From contig CAUEEP010000731.1 in NCBI GenBank assembly GCA_958450365.1, positions 310,001-374,000 on the forward strand: a stretch of DNA of 64,000 bases. Reading direction: 5' to 3'. Shown one piece after another: positions 34,810 to 44,215 of the stretch. Within the stretch, counting starts at the first letter, position 1. Each line of letters opens with the position of its first letter. Below the pieces are notes generated by a model. The model did no database searches, was not told where the DNA came from, and saw only the letters and a program-made list of their open reading frames with translations. The DNA comes from Mesorhabditis belari. Taxonomy: Eukaryota > Nematoda > Chromadorea > Rhabditida > Rhabditidae. The translations under genes were made by a program, and so were the position numbers.

Positions 34810-35124
34810 TCAAATCCTTTTAAAACCAGATCCACTTTTTGAATTCCAAGGTGAATCCGAAGGAGAACCCTTTAGTGCTCTAAGAAATGCTGCATTCTTT
34901 TTATTCAATCCTTCGGATCTATTAGTATTCAAACCTTCGGTTCTTTTAGTAGGAAATGATTTTTGAGTAATACTTCCTCCTTCACTTACTTTTTTATTGT
35001 TTTCTATTTTTTCTTCATCTAGATTGTCAACTAGTTGTATTTTATCTTTCTCTTTTGGAGTTATAATAATGAAACTCCTTTCGGAACTTGATGTTTCTTT
35101 GAAATCAGAATTGAAGAATCTCAT
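34810..35124 (-). CDS. Small Maverick protein, low complexity, 104 aa
   Basis: Not recognised. Basic, Ser/Lys/Asn-rich and probably disordered. Its C-terminal half contains repeated short words (TKRTEGLN, TNRSEGLN, GSPSDSPW) related to the mini-repeats scattered in this element. Might be a packaging or core protein, but nothing proves it. Confidence 0.5.
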   Translation of the reverse strand: MRFFNSDFKETSSSERSFIIITPKEKDKIQLVDNLDEEKIENNKKVSEGGSITQKSFPTKRTEGLNTNRSEGLNKKNAAFLRALKGSPSDSPWNSKSGSGFKRI

Positions 35125-35282
35125 TGTAAAATATTTGATTCTTAGGATTTTGTATTAAAATTTAATAAGTGTAAAAAGTTTAAGATAAAATATTTAGTCA
35201 ATCTAGGAATTTTCAATTTAGTCAATCCTTAGGATAAGAAATGTTCCATTTAGTCGATCTTTCAGATCTAGGAATCTTCGAT

Positions 35283-37634
35283 TTAGTCTACAACAAGAGA
35301 TCTCCTATGTTCATTTCTGAAATCTTGTAGTTCAACACCTTGGTAATCTTCACCTTGGAAATGATTTTTTGTTCTCACAAAAATTGGATTCCTATTTCTC
35401 GGATTTCTATTTTCCTTGTTGAAAAAGGTTTTTGGAGAAAGGACCATCCAAATAGATCTACCTATGAATATATAAAAAAGAGTAACACCAATAGTTACAT
35501 AAATCCTCCATATCTTGATGTAATACTTCTCAAAGATGCTAGAAACTTCATCTAATATTTCATGAGGAATCATTCCATCTTGACTATTTGAGTGTAGATC
35601 AATGGATACATCAGCTTTTTCACGCATCTCATTAATTAATTCTTCCTCAATATTGGTCTTAGTATCCATAAGAATGTGCTCATGAAAGATCACTTTATCA
35701 TCTAAAAAGTTGAGATCAAAATCATTAAAACTCTTGAGATTCACAATCTCTTCGCTTCTAGGAAGTTTACCGAAGGAAGTTTTTCCTAAAGAACTGGAAA
35801 TAATTCCTTGTGAGTAATACCAAATCTTATCTCCAAGGGATCGTATTCTAATGGGTATTTGTCCTTGAGTAAGAGCTAAACTTCCTTCTATTCCAAAATG
35901 TGTTAGATCAATAAATTCAATTTCTTCATCAACTAAAGATTTACAAAATGTTACTTCTACAACATCTGCGTTAGCAAAGCTTCCTTGAGAAGTATCACTA
36001 ACTAGTTGAACTCTTATTGCTGAATGATTTAGTTGTTTTTGAATGTATCTTCTAGGATTCTCTCTTATTAGTGTTTCAAGAAGAGAAGTATGTTCATTAA
36101 ATATATCACACATTACTTCAGTTGTATGGCGTAGTAGGTTATTTGATTTGTTCTCAAGGTATTGAAACTCTCCAGCTGCTTGAAAATCTGAGTAAACTTG
36201 CCTTTTGGTCCTTTGAGATTTTCTATTTTCAAATTCTTTTAATGCATATTCAGCAAATTTAGTAACGTATTCATCATAACTTGGAAAAGTATTACAAGCT
36301 TCTTTAGTTTTGATGAAATCGGAGATTTCTTTATCTTTAGACCTTAGGTAATCAGCATAACTTGGAAGCAGTAAACAATCATTTTTAATCTTTGAGTATT
36401 CTTCATAAGTAGGTAATGAAAAAGGCCTAGAAGTGTCTTCTAAACTTTGATTCGTAGATCTTTTGACCTTTTTGGTAGTATTTTCAACTTTTTCAACGTT
36501 TGTAGATGCTTTAGCTAATCTTTCCATTTTTTCCTTCTTTCTTTTTTCGAACTCTAGATATTGCTTCATTTTTTCTTCTCTTCTCTTCTCAAATTCTTTA
36601 CGATCAGCTTCGTATTTATCTCTTACTTCTTTGTCTTTTTCCGTTTGGAGTTTCTCACGAAGTTCTCGATCCTTTTGGATTTGTTCTTGTTGTCTTTTAT
36701 AATATTCTTCTCTTTCATTTTGAAATTTCTGAGGATTAATACTCATTTCTTGAACACTTGGATTTGAAGGATTTGATAACTGAACTTGAGGAATCAATCC
36801 TTCGGATCTAGGACTTCTCGATTCTGAAGGAAGTTTTTGATTTTTTTGAATTTCCTTGACTGCAAAACCTTCTTCACTTATTGTTAGGTCAAGATTACAA
36901 TCTCTGATTATTTTACTCTTATTTAGACTTAAAGCAATTTGATTTTGACTATTAATCCAAAGACCATTATTCATTATTCCATCTAATTTTCCAATTGAAA
37001 TATATTGACAATTCTGGGAAGTATTGACATCCCAAATCATAATTTCATTAGTTTTTGAACTACAATAACCATCCTGATATTTACAATTACTTAAGTCAGA
37101 GAGAACATTAGATGGTCTACTTTGGTTAAAGTGAGAATAGACCTTAGTCTCAATAATTACACAATTTTCTTTGTAATATCTTTTACTGGTAAAGAAACTA
37201 GTAAATCGATTTGGATAATCTTCATTCACTTTATTATTTGTACTATATATTCCTTCTTTACCTTTCCCTAAACTTCCATATTCACATTTCTTATTTGCAA
37301 TCCATTCTCTACATTCTGCAACACTAATAGAACGATGATTCAATTCCTTTTCTACTAAGTGCTCATATCCTGAAAAATCTGTATACATTGATACTTCACT
37401 TATTAATTTCTTACACAACTTAGCTTCACTTGAGTATTCAATTATGTTCGGTTTGAAGACTTCATAACTTACTACTTTTGATTTTTTATTATCATTTAAT
37501 TGTCTATGATAATTGCATTTGTGTAATTTCGGAAGTCTAAAGTATTGTACTGGTGCATTAGAAGTACAAATTAGTGTAGCTAAAATATCATAATGAGTAA
37601 ATATGAAAAAGAAATAGAATTGCAATAGATTCAT
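35283..37634 (-). CDS. Virus-type membrane glycoprotein, putative gB-like fusogen
   Basis: 783 residues, intact. It starts with a hydrophobic signal sequence (FYFFFIFTHYDILATLIC). The ectodomain has about a dozen cysteines and several N-glycosylation sites. Residues about 305-375 are an extremely charged helix (repeats of EFEKRREEK type). Near residue 475 is a furin site, RTKR. Next come a long helix, a Glu-Asn-Pro turn and a Cys-containing strand, in the order seen in the central helix of herpesvirus gB. One membrane segment (IWRIYVTIGVTLFYIFIG) at about 700 precedes a 65-residue basic tail. Such a protein could fuse enveloped particles to cells. Nematode Mavericks are known to have gained a herpesvirus-like fusogen; the match here is by architecture, not by alignment. 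The opposite strand has only shadow frames. Confidence 0.8.
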   Translation of the reverse strand: MNLLQFYFFFIFTHYDILATLICTSNAPVQYFRLPKLHKCNYHRQLNDNKKSKVVSYEVFKPNIIEYSSEAKLCKKLISEVSMYTDFSGYEHLVEKELNHRSISVAECREWIANKKCEYGSLGKGKEGIYSTNNKVNEDYPNRFTSFFTSKRYYKENCVIIETKVYSHFNQSRPSNVLSDLSNCKYQDGYCSSKTNEIMIWDVNTSQNCQYISIGKLDGIMNNGLWINSQNQIALSLNKSKIIRDCNLDLTISEEGFAVKEIQKNQKLPSESRSPRSEGLIPQVQLSNPSNPSVQEMSINPQKFQNEREEYYKRQQEQIQKDRELREKLQTEKDKEVRDKYEADRKEFEKRREEKMKQYLEFEKRKKEKMERLAKASTNVEKVENTTKKVKRSTNQSLEDTSRPFSLPTYEEYSKIKNDCLLLPSYADYLRSKDKEISDFIKTKEACNTFPSYDEYVTKFAEYALKEFENRKSQRTKRQVYSDFQAAGEFQYLENKSNNLLRHTTEVMCDIFNEHTSLLETLIRENPRRYIQKQLNHSAIRVQLVSDTSQGSFANADVVEVTFCKSLVDEEIEFIDLTHFGIEGSLALTQGQIPIRIRSLGDKIWYYSQGIISSSLGKTSFGKLPRSEEIVNLKSFNDFDLNFLDDKVIFHEHILMDTKTNIEEELINEMREKADVSIDLHSNSQDGMIPHEILDEVSSIFEKYYIKIWRIYVTIGVTLFYIFIGRSIWMVLSPKTFFNKENRNPRNRNPIFVRTKNHFQGEDYQGVELQDFRNEHRRSLVVD

Positions 37635-37741
37635 TTACTTCAGAAAATTTATTTTAAATAAATTGAAAAATTATCCTGACTTTCTTTGAAAGTTGTTAAT
37701 TAAATTAATAAAGCGCTAATTCTGAAATTCTCAAGATAAAA

Positions 37742-39001
37742 ATGACTGTTGAAGCAGTAGACAGAATACTAATTGTTGATAGTCCAATTATTCAAGATCA
37801 AAGTATTCAAAAAGAAAATTTGATTAGCATATTTCCTTCATCTGGTAGTAGTTTAAATCAACACGGAGAAATTAATTTTATCATAGAAACTTGTGATCAA
37901 TACTTCTACTTTCTACTACATAAATCTTACATCTACTTAGAAGCTTCTTTGACTAAATTAGACTCTAATGCATTAAGTGACACTGATGAAGTTACATTGA
38001 CTAATAATGCTCCAATGTTTTTATTTGATAGAGCAACTTATAGTATGGATGGTATGCAAGTTGAAAATATCATTGATCCTGGAAGAGCTTCACTTATGAA
38101 AGGCCTCCTTACTTATTCTTCCACAATGAATAAACAAAATACTTTTGGTTGGATCCTCGAGACTAAGGATATCATGAATTATAAGATAAATAAATACACT
38201 AAAAATAGAAAAGGCTTACTTACCTTCTGTATTCCACTGACTCATATTTTTGGCTTTGCTGAATGTTATAATAAAATAGTTTACGGAAGAAAACACACTC
38301 TTTCACTTTACAGATCACCAGAAAATAAAAATTCTATAACGTCCACAGATCCTACTAAATTTACTGCTAAGATGACTATTAATAAACTTCAATGGATAAT
38401 TCCTAAAATTATGCCTAGTCTTGAGATGCAAAACAAACTTCTTAATTTATTTGAAAGTAATAAATTAGTTCAAATGCCTTTTATTTCTAGACAATTTGAG
38501 AGTTATAATATCCCAAATGGTAATAGAGAATTCACTTGGAAACTTGGAACTAAATATGACAAAATAAAATATATTGTTCTCTCTTTTCAGACTGCTAGAG
38601 ATAACAATTATCTGAATGCTGCTAAATTTGATAATTGTGGACTTGAAGAAATTTATGTTGAACTCAATAGTGAAAGGTATCCATATGAATGCTTAAAATT
38701 CGACTTTGATAAATTTAATGCAGTCCAACAATACAATTTTGCAAAAGAATTTAGAAATAGTTATTACGAGTCAGTGAAGGATTACATTTTCATGGAAGAA
38801 GATGTGTATTATTATTATTATCCTTTATTAGTATTTGATGTTTCAAAACAGAATGATAGAATTATTGCATCTCGACCTGATGTTACAATAAAAGCCAGCT
38901 TCGCTAAAAACATTGCTCAAAGTACTAAATGTTATTGCCTCATTTTGAGTGAAAATGTTGTTGAAGTCAAAGATAATAGAGTTAAGGTTGTCAGTATCTA
39001 A
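37742..39001 (+). CDS. MCP: Major capsid protein, double jelly-roll
   Basis: 419 residues, intact. Family-typical segments are ATYSMDGMQVENIIDPGRAS, LMKGLLTYS, FCIPLTHIFGF, REFTWKLG, YPLLVFDVSKQND and the C-terminal TIKASFAKN. In Polintons this protein forms trimeric capsomers with two jelly-roll folds. Divergent from the glycoprotein gene with a 107-base intergenic region. Its stop overlaps the convergent integrase stop by 4 bases. No break or premature stop. Confidence 0.93.
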   Translation: MTVEAVDRILIVDSPIIQDQSIQKENLISIFPSSGSSLNQHGEINFIIETCDQYFYFLLHKSYIYLEASLTKLDSNALSDTDEVTLTNNAPMFLFDRATYSMDGMQVENIIDPGRASLMKGLLTYSSTMNKQNTFGWILETKDIMNYKINKYTKNRKGLLTFCIPLTHIFGFAECYNKIVYGRKHTLSLYRSPENKNSITSTDPTKFTAKMTINKLQWIIPKIMPSLEMQNKLLNLFESNKLVQMPFISRQFESYNIPNGNREFTWKLGTKYDKIKYIVLSFQTARDNNYLNAAKFDNCGLEEIYVELNSERYPYECLKFDFDKFNAVQQYNFAKEFRNSYYESVKDYIFMEEDVYYYYYPLLVFDVSKQNDRIIASRPDVTIKASFAKNIAQSTKCYCLILSENVVEVKDNRVKVVSI

Positions 39002-40275
39002 GACTTCATATCACTTTCAAGAATCCAAGAGTTAAACTTATCTGGATATCCATACCACTTGACAAATAACTCTTTTACTTTGTTTCTAGTCCTATGTTTC
39101 AATACTTTCTCGATTTTGAACTCCTCTTTGGTATTTTTGTAAAGTGTAAGTTCTTCTTCATAAAACTTTCCTTTGATTTCTTCATCTGCTAAGTCTTTTA
39201 TGGAATACATAATTATCCCATCTCTTCCAGATGGGTGAACTTCAGAAATTTTGAATTGTTCAGTACTCCAATTAGGTAGATATCCTTTATCAAATATAGC
39301 TTTGTATTTTGTAATACGAACAGTATCATCAACTTTGAACTTCGAGAATTTTGGAATTTCTTTTGGAAATAAATTATTGTAGACTATGCTTTCATTTTCT
39401 ATTTTTGAAGCCTGCGTGGGAGTCATTTTAATTGAAGTGTGATAATGATTATTATATCCCCAGAGTAAATCATCGAGGATTGTTGTCCATTTATGATTTC
39501 CTTGATGAGTAAACATTTTCCACATCTTTTCTTTTAATGTTCTATTAAACCTTTCGATAATAGAAGCTTTCTTATCTGAATAAGTTGAGAAGTGATTAAT
39601 TTCTAATGATTTGAAAAGCTTATTCATATTCGCATTATAATATTCTTTACCATTATCAGTTTGCATCTTTTTGGGTTTTCTTTCTTTAAAGATACTCTCA
39701 AGAGCATCTGCAGTTTCTTTACCACTCTTTGATTTTAGAGGCACTACCCATGCAAACTTACTAAAACAATCAATGATAGTTAAAAGGTATTTATAACCTT
39801 TATTTTCTTCTTCATAAGGAATCATTTCTACGAGATCAGATTGCCATTGTTCATCTATTGCATTAATGTAGACTCTTTGTCTCTTAAAATTCTTACGAGC
39901 TGGTTTGTGTAAAGTGTAAACATCTTGTTCATTTAGAAATTCTTTGACTTTTCCAATTGGAAGCTTTGTTTGACGCTGCAATTCATTGATACCATAGAAT
40001 CCTGTTTTTGGAGAATAATAAGCTTTTTCTAAAAGATCTCTTTCACCTTCGAAACTTGTGGATTGTCTAAGAATTTTAGATTTTTCACTAATTTTAACCT
40101 CCTTGATATCTCCTAATCCAGAACCTCCTGTGATTGTTGGAATTAGCTTACACTTCATTGTATTACAATCTTGGCATAACCCTTTTATCATAGAACGTTT
40201 CGAGCTTGTTTCAACATTAAATATGTCAGTAGTGTCAGTATATTTTTTACATTTGAAACAGTATACCAATTCCAT
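38998..40275 (-). CDS. INT: Retroviral-type integrase with chromodomain
   Basis: 425 residues, intact. N-terminal zinc-binding cysteines (CFKCKKY, LCQDCNTMKC) lead into a YYSPKTGF region. The RVE core follows with DDE residues in WQSDLVEM, QTDNGKEYYN and ASIIERFNRTLKEKMW. A C-terminal chromodomain reads VKWYGYPDKFNSWILE. It catalyses strand transfer of the element ends; the chromodomain may guide insertion to marked chromatin. A truncated relative lies at 57001-57310. This intact gene is the best evidence that the element was recently mobile. Confidence 0.95.
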   Translation of the reverse strand: MELVYCFKCKKYTDTTDIFNVETSSKRSMIKGLCQDCNTMKCKLIPTITGGSGLGDIKEVKISEKSKILRQSTSFEGERDLLEKAYYSPKTGFYGINELQRQTKLPIGKVKEFLNEQDVYTLHKPARKNFKRQRVYINAIDEQWQSDLVEMIPYEEENKGYKYLLTIIDCFSKFAWVVPLKSKSGKETADALESIFKERKPKKMQTDNGKEYYNANMNKLFKSLEINHFSTYSDKKASIIERFNRTLKEKMWKMFTHQGNHKWTTILDDLLWGYNNHYHTSIKMTPTQASKIENESIVYNNLFPKEIPKFSKFKVDDTVRITKYKAIFDKGYLPNWSTEQFKISEVHPSGRDGIIMYSIKDLADEEIKGKFYEEELTLYKNTKEEFKIEKVLKHRTRNKVKELFVKWYGYPDKFNSWILESDMKS

Positions 40276-40281
40276 AATTTA

Positions 40282-41911
40282 GAAGTTAAAATTTTTTGGC
40301 TACAAATATCTTGTTTGATTTTTGTGAAATGGGGGACGTTCAGTGAAAATGGATGTCTTCACTAGAAAGTGAATTCACTTCCACCTAGCCATGAACCCCA
40401 AACATGGCTACCTCACCTGAGGTATTAACTTTTTTCACTTGACTTCAATCAAATAAGATATTTATTTTACTTTTTCAAAATAAAACAAGAAGATAAAATA
40501 TCAACGAACATGAAATAACAAAAAATTAACAACAATCAAATGATTATTCACTTTCTCCCCTTCCGGAGAAGATTCTTCAAGTCGTTACATACACTTTTTT
40601 TTTTCTCAGAATTTCGATTGCTCATTTAACATTTCCTGCTGAAATATATCTTATTCATTTAAATTCTTTGTTGTTATTCTGAAGACGTTCATAGTAGTTC
40701 GTTGAATCTTTCTTCTCGTTAAACATAATAAAATCTCCGATCATTGAACACATCTTTCACTGTTCGAAGAGATTCACCAATTTCGTTAAATTGATTTTGT
40801 AGTAAAACCTGCAAATAATGAATAATCTAGTGTATCAAACAGAAAAGACTTACAAGTTCTTTCTGTTCACTTTTACACTTTTTATGGAGAAGTAGAGATT
40901 TCTTGACACGAAAAGCATTCCCATCTTAGAAGAAAATATTGAACTTTGCTTGAAAAACATCTTCAAAATGAAATAACAACACAAAAACTGAAGAAATTCT
41001 GCGACGTAAATCGTTCTCAAATGATACACTTCGTTCTTTCATACCTGTTTGCCAGTACCTTCGAGAAGTTTCGAGTGAGACCAAACTCGTCGAGTTCTAG
41101 ATCTTACAGATTGACCACTCTCTCTCTTTTTCTCCTTCTGTTCTTTCCTTCACTAGGTGAATGTCTTTCAGATCCTTTGGTGTGACACCTTCACCCTGCC
41201 AATTTCTCTTTCTCTCTGTGTGACCTTCTTTTCTCTTCCTCACTGTGACCGAGCACAAACACACGTTTGCCACAGTTGAACCAGACGCACGCGACGCGAT
41301 ACGCAAACGCGTTGGGCTAGAGTGGAAGGCAGAGACGCAGAGGAAAGCGAGAGACAGCCAGCATCGCATTTCTTCAGTTTTTTGTGAATAGAAAAGAGAT
41401 TTTCTTTTCTTCTGTAGTTTGCGTTGTGCATGATTTTACATCCATAGCTATCATTGTTTTTCTCGATAAGTTTTAGTTAGGTAGTTAAGGAAACCGGGAA
41501 GGCAAAAGGATTTCTGTGTAAAAGCTAGAACCACCGATGCTAATTTTGATAAATCTCAGTTGATTTTAAGTAGAATTTCGAAAATTTGCATATGAAACAC
41601 GCCAGAAATACTGGGAAAAAACATTTTCATTTTCTCCCTTTGTTTGTTTCCGAATTGTCGGGTTCCCCTTGTTGTTAAGTTTTGCTTTTTGTTGTCATAA
41701 AATTTACGTCCTTTTACTTAATTTTCTAAAGCACGTACAGTATTACGCCAATTAGAAGTAATAATTCTACTAAGTTGCGGTGCACTCTAACTGTGCTAAT
41801 TTTTTTTCCGGAAATGGGCGCTTTTTCTTTCTTTCTTTCTATCTTTTCCTATCTTAAAGAGTTTGTGTAAACAATTAATTCTTTTTTTTTCAGATACCTC
41901 GAAATGTCGAA
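40282..41911. other. Maverick non-coding region upstream of the cargo gene
   Basis: No gene. At 40340-40430 there is a cluster of small palindromes (AGTGAATTCACT, TAGCCATG ... CATGGCTA, CCTCACCTGAGG). At 41085-41400 the sequence becomes CT-rich and then GC-rich and includes a copy of the element's mini-repeat (TTCACTAGGTGAATG). From 41468 it is the first copy of the duplicated cargo promoter. Confidence 0.7.
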
Positions 41912-42935
41912 ATGGCGCAGTCAATTCGAATCAAGATGATGGACAAGGAAAAGAACGTGGCATTGTCTGGAAATTTCATCACCGAAAGCTCTATCAGACA
42001 CGCTTTTCTTCTTCCGCCAGATGCAATTGTGGAGTTGTCGTTTGAGGCCAATGGCATGCAGATTAATTGCGGGTAAGTCATATGTTGAATTATTGATGCT
42101 CTAACAAACCAAAAATCAACAGTTATAGCAAGTTTCCGGATTTTAAAGAATTCTGGTGGTAGTAACACACGAGTCACAAATTGCGCTAACAGAATTTAAG
42201 CCTTGTAAGAAAAAAAAAATCAAAAATTTCCGCGGTGTTTTATGTGTTTATAATAACTAAATTCAAATGATAAAACAATTTATTATATCAAACTTTTACA
42301 CATTTAAGTTTTAGTTAGGTAGTTAAGGAAACCGGGAAGGCAAAAGGATTTCTGTGTAAAAGCTAGAACCATCGATGCTAATTTTGATAAATCTCAGTTG
42401 ATTTTAAGTAGAATTTCGAAAATTTGCATATGAAACACGCCAGAAATACTGGGGAAAAAAAATCATTTTCATTTTCTCCCTTTGTTTGTTTCCGAATTGT
42501 CGGGTTCCCCTTGTTGTTAAGTTTTGCTTTTTGTTGTCATAAAATTTACGTCCTTTTACTTAATTTTCTAAAGCACGCACAGTATTACGCCAATTAGAAG
42601 TAATAATTCTACTAAGTTGCGGTGCACTCTAACTGTGCTAATTTTTTTCCGGAAATGGGCGCTTTTTCTTTCTTTCTTTCTATCTTTTCCTATCTTAAAG
42701 AGTTTGTGTAAACAATTAATTCTTTATTTTCAGATACCTCGAAATCTCGAAATGGCTAATACCATCCGTATTAAAATGATGGACAAGGAGGTGGAAATAG
42801 ATTTGTCGAGCAATGTTTTGACTCAGAGCACCGTCAAAAGCCAGTTTCTGCTTCCTTTGGATGCAGTTGTTTCGTTGAGCTATGAAGTTAACGGTCGTCA
42901 GAAAGGATGCGAGTAAGTCATATTTTGAATTATTT
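41468..42935. repeat. Duplicated cargo promoter and first exon (838-bp offset)
   Basis: Copy 1 (41468-42090) and copy 2 (42306-42935). About 440 bp upstream of the start codon differ at fewer than about ten positions, whereas the two first exons share only about half their residues. The identity breaks close to the ATG. Confidence 0.9.
41912..42162 (+). CDS. Possible stand-alone ubiquitin-like domain gene
   Basis: Exon 41912-42072 encodes 53 residues (MAQSIRIKMMDKEK onward) paralogous to the first exon of the downstream protease. An AG at 42122 would give a 50-base intron and a short second exon, 42123-42162, ending GYSKFPDFKEFWW and a stop, 66 residues in all. Alternatively this exon is an alternative first exon for the protease: its phase (2) fits the protease exon at 42959. 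The ATG lies 19 bases after TTTTTTCAG, as expected for spliced-leader addition. Function unknown; it could modulate the protease by mimicking its N-terminal domain, but that is a hypothesis. Confidence 0.5.
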
Positions 42936-44005
42936 CTGCTTTATTTCAATTAATTTAGAGTGAATGAAGCCGGCACGACGTTTTTGCTTCCGGATCGATG
43001 GCCCGCTATCCAGTTTTTCGTTGACTCGAATAAGGCACCTTCGCGTCCAGCAACGCCAGCAGATCAAGGTATTTTTTTAAATATTTCACACCTTTTATTG
43101 ATTTTTACATTTTAAGATTTATTTTAAACATTGTCAATTTATTTATCAATTCTAGGTGCTACTAATCCGAAAAGGCAAAAACTGGACCCGGCTCCCGAAC
43201 AGCTCCTTGTTGATGGTGATTTGGCCGCTTCTATTGGACAATATGCTCTGTTTTACAATGTGAAAAGCGACGACTACAAAAGATGCGCGATCCCGTTGAG
43301 CACGAAACTCGCAGCAACATTTCAACATGGCGAGAACAAAAAGATCAAAATAGGTGTGTTAGTAATGGGTTTATTTTAATTGGCTATTTTTAGATGATGA
43401 AATTGTAATTCGCTCGTGGTCGGATGAGAAGTTCAATGTAAAAACTCGTGTTGTGAGAATCATTGAAGAACTCGATGTGATCATCTTGAAATCGGACGAA
43501 AAAGATTTGTGTAATCAAAGTTTGCCTTTGAGTCCAGTTCCGCCTCAAAAAGGAATGGAATATCTGATGGTAATTTTTTATCAAATGAAATTTTTTCTAA
43601 ATTACCCTTAAAAACACTTTTTTTTAGATGGGATTTTCGATTCTTCACAACAAGACAAGCCATCTTTCACTGTCTGCCGGAATCATCGCTAGTGATGTGA
43701 AGCGAAGATTTCGATATACGGGATCGAGTGGCTCATTCAAAGGAGATAGTGGTGGCGGATGTTGGAACAAAAAGGGGCAATTAATAGGAATGCAAGTCGA
43801 GGTGGAAAAGGTGGGGCACACGAAAGATGACAAAGGACGACCTGCATCTCCTGCATGCGGAGGTCGTTGTTGTATCGTCGCAGTCTATGATATTCTCGTG
43901 GCGATTCGGGTAATATTAATTGTTATTTTCACTCAAACAATTTTTGGATTTTAGGATTTGTTGCCACCGGCCGACTCTGATGAGGAATATGAATGGAACG
44001 AATGA
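42752..44005 (+). CDS. Maverick cargo: trypsin-like serine protease with ubiquitin-like N-terminus
   Basis: Six exons join in consistent phase: 42752-42912, 42959-43068, 43156-43353, 43394-43569, 43628-43909 and 43955-44005, giving 325 residues. Residues 1-85 form a ubiquitin-like or PB1-like strand-helix domain (IRIKMMDKEVEIDL ... IQFFVDSN). A short basic linker (NPKRQK) could act as a nuclear signal. The protease part has a probable triad: His in ATFQHGE, Asp in ELDVIILK and Ser in GDSGGG. There is no signal peptide or propeptide, so it acts inside the cell. Introns and higher GC set it apart from the intronless Maverick core genes. It sits just inside the right terminal repeat. Nematode Mavericks are known to carry worm-specific serine proteases of this type (wosp) as horizontally moved cargo; membership is inferred. 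Confidence 0.85.
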
Positions 44006-44215
44006 ATTTCTTGATCTTCTTTATCGGTTGTTTCTCGTTGCTCATAAAATTTCTTTTTGTCTAAAAATTATTTTCTTTTTGTATTAAAACATTTTTCTCG
44101 GGTCACAAATTATTCTTTTTGGTTTATTGAAAAATTCCCCTTTTTTTTCCTGTCGCGTTCTGAATTCTGTTTATAAACATTATGTGTGAAATTTAACACA
44201 AAAGCAAAGAAAATC

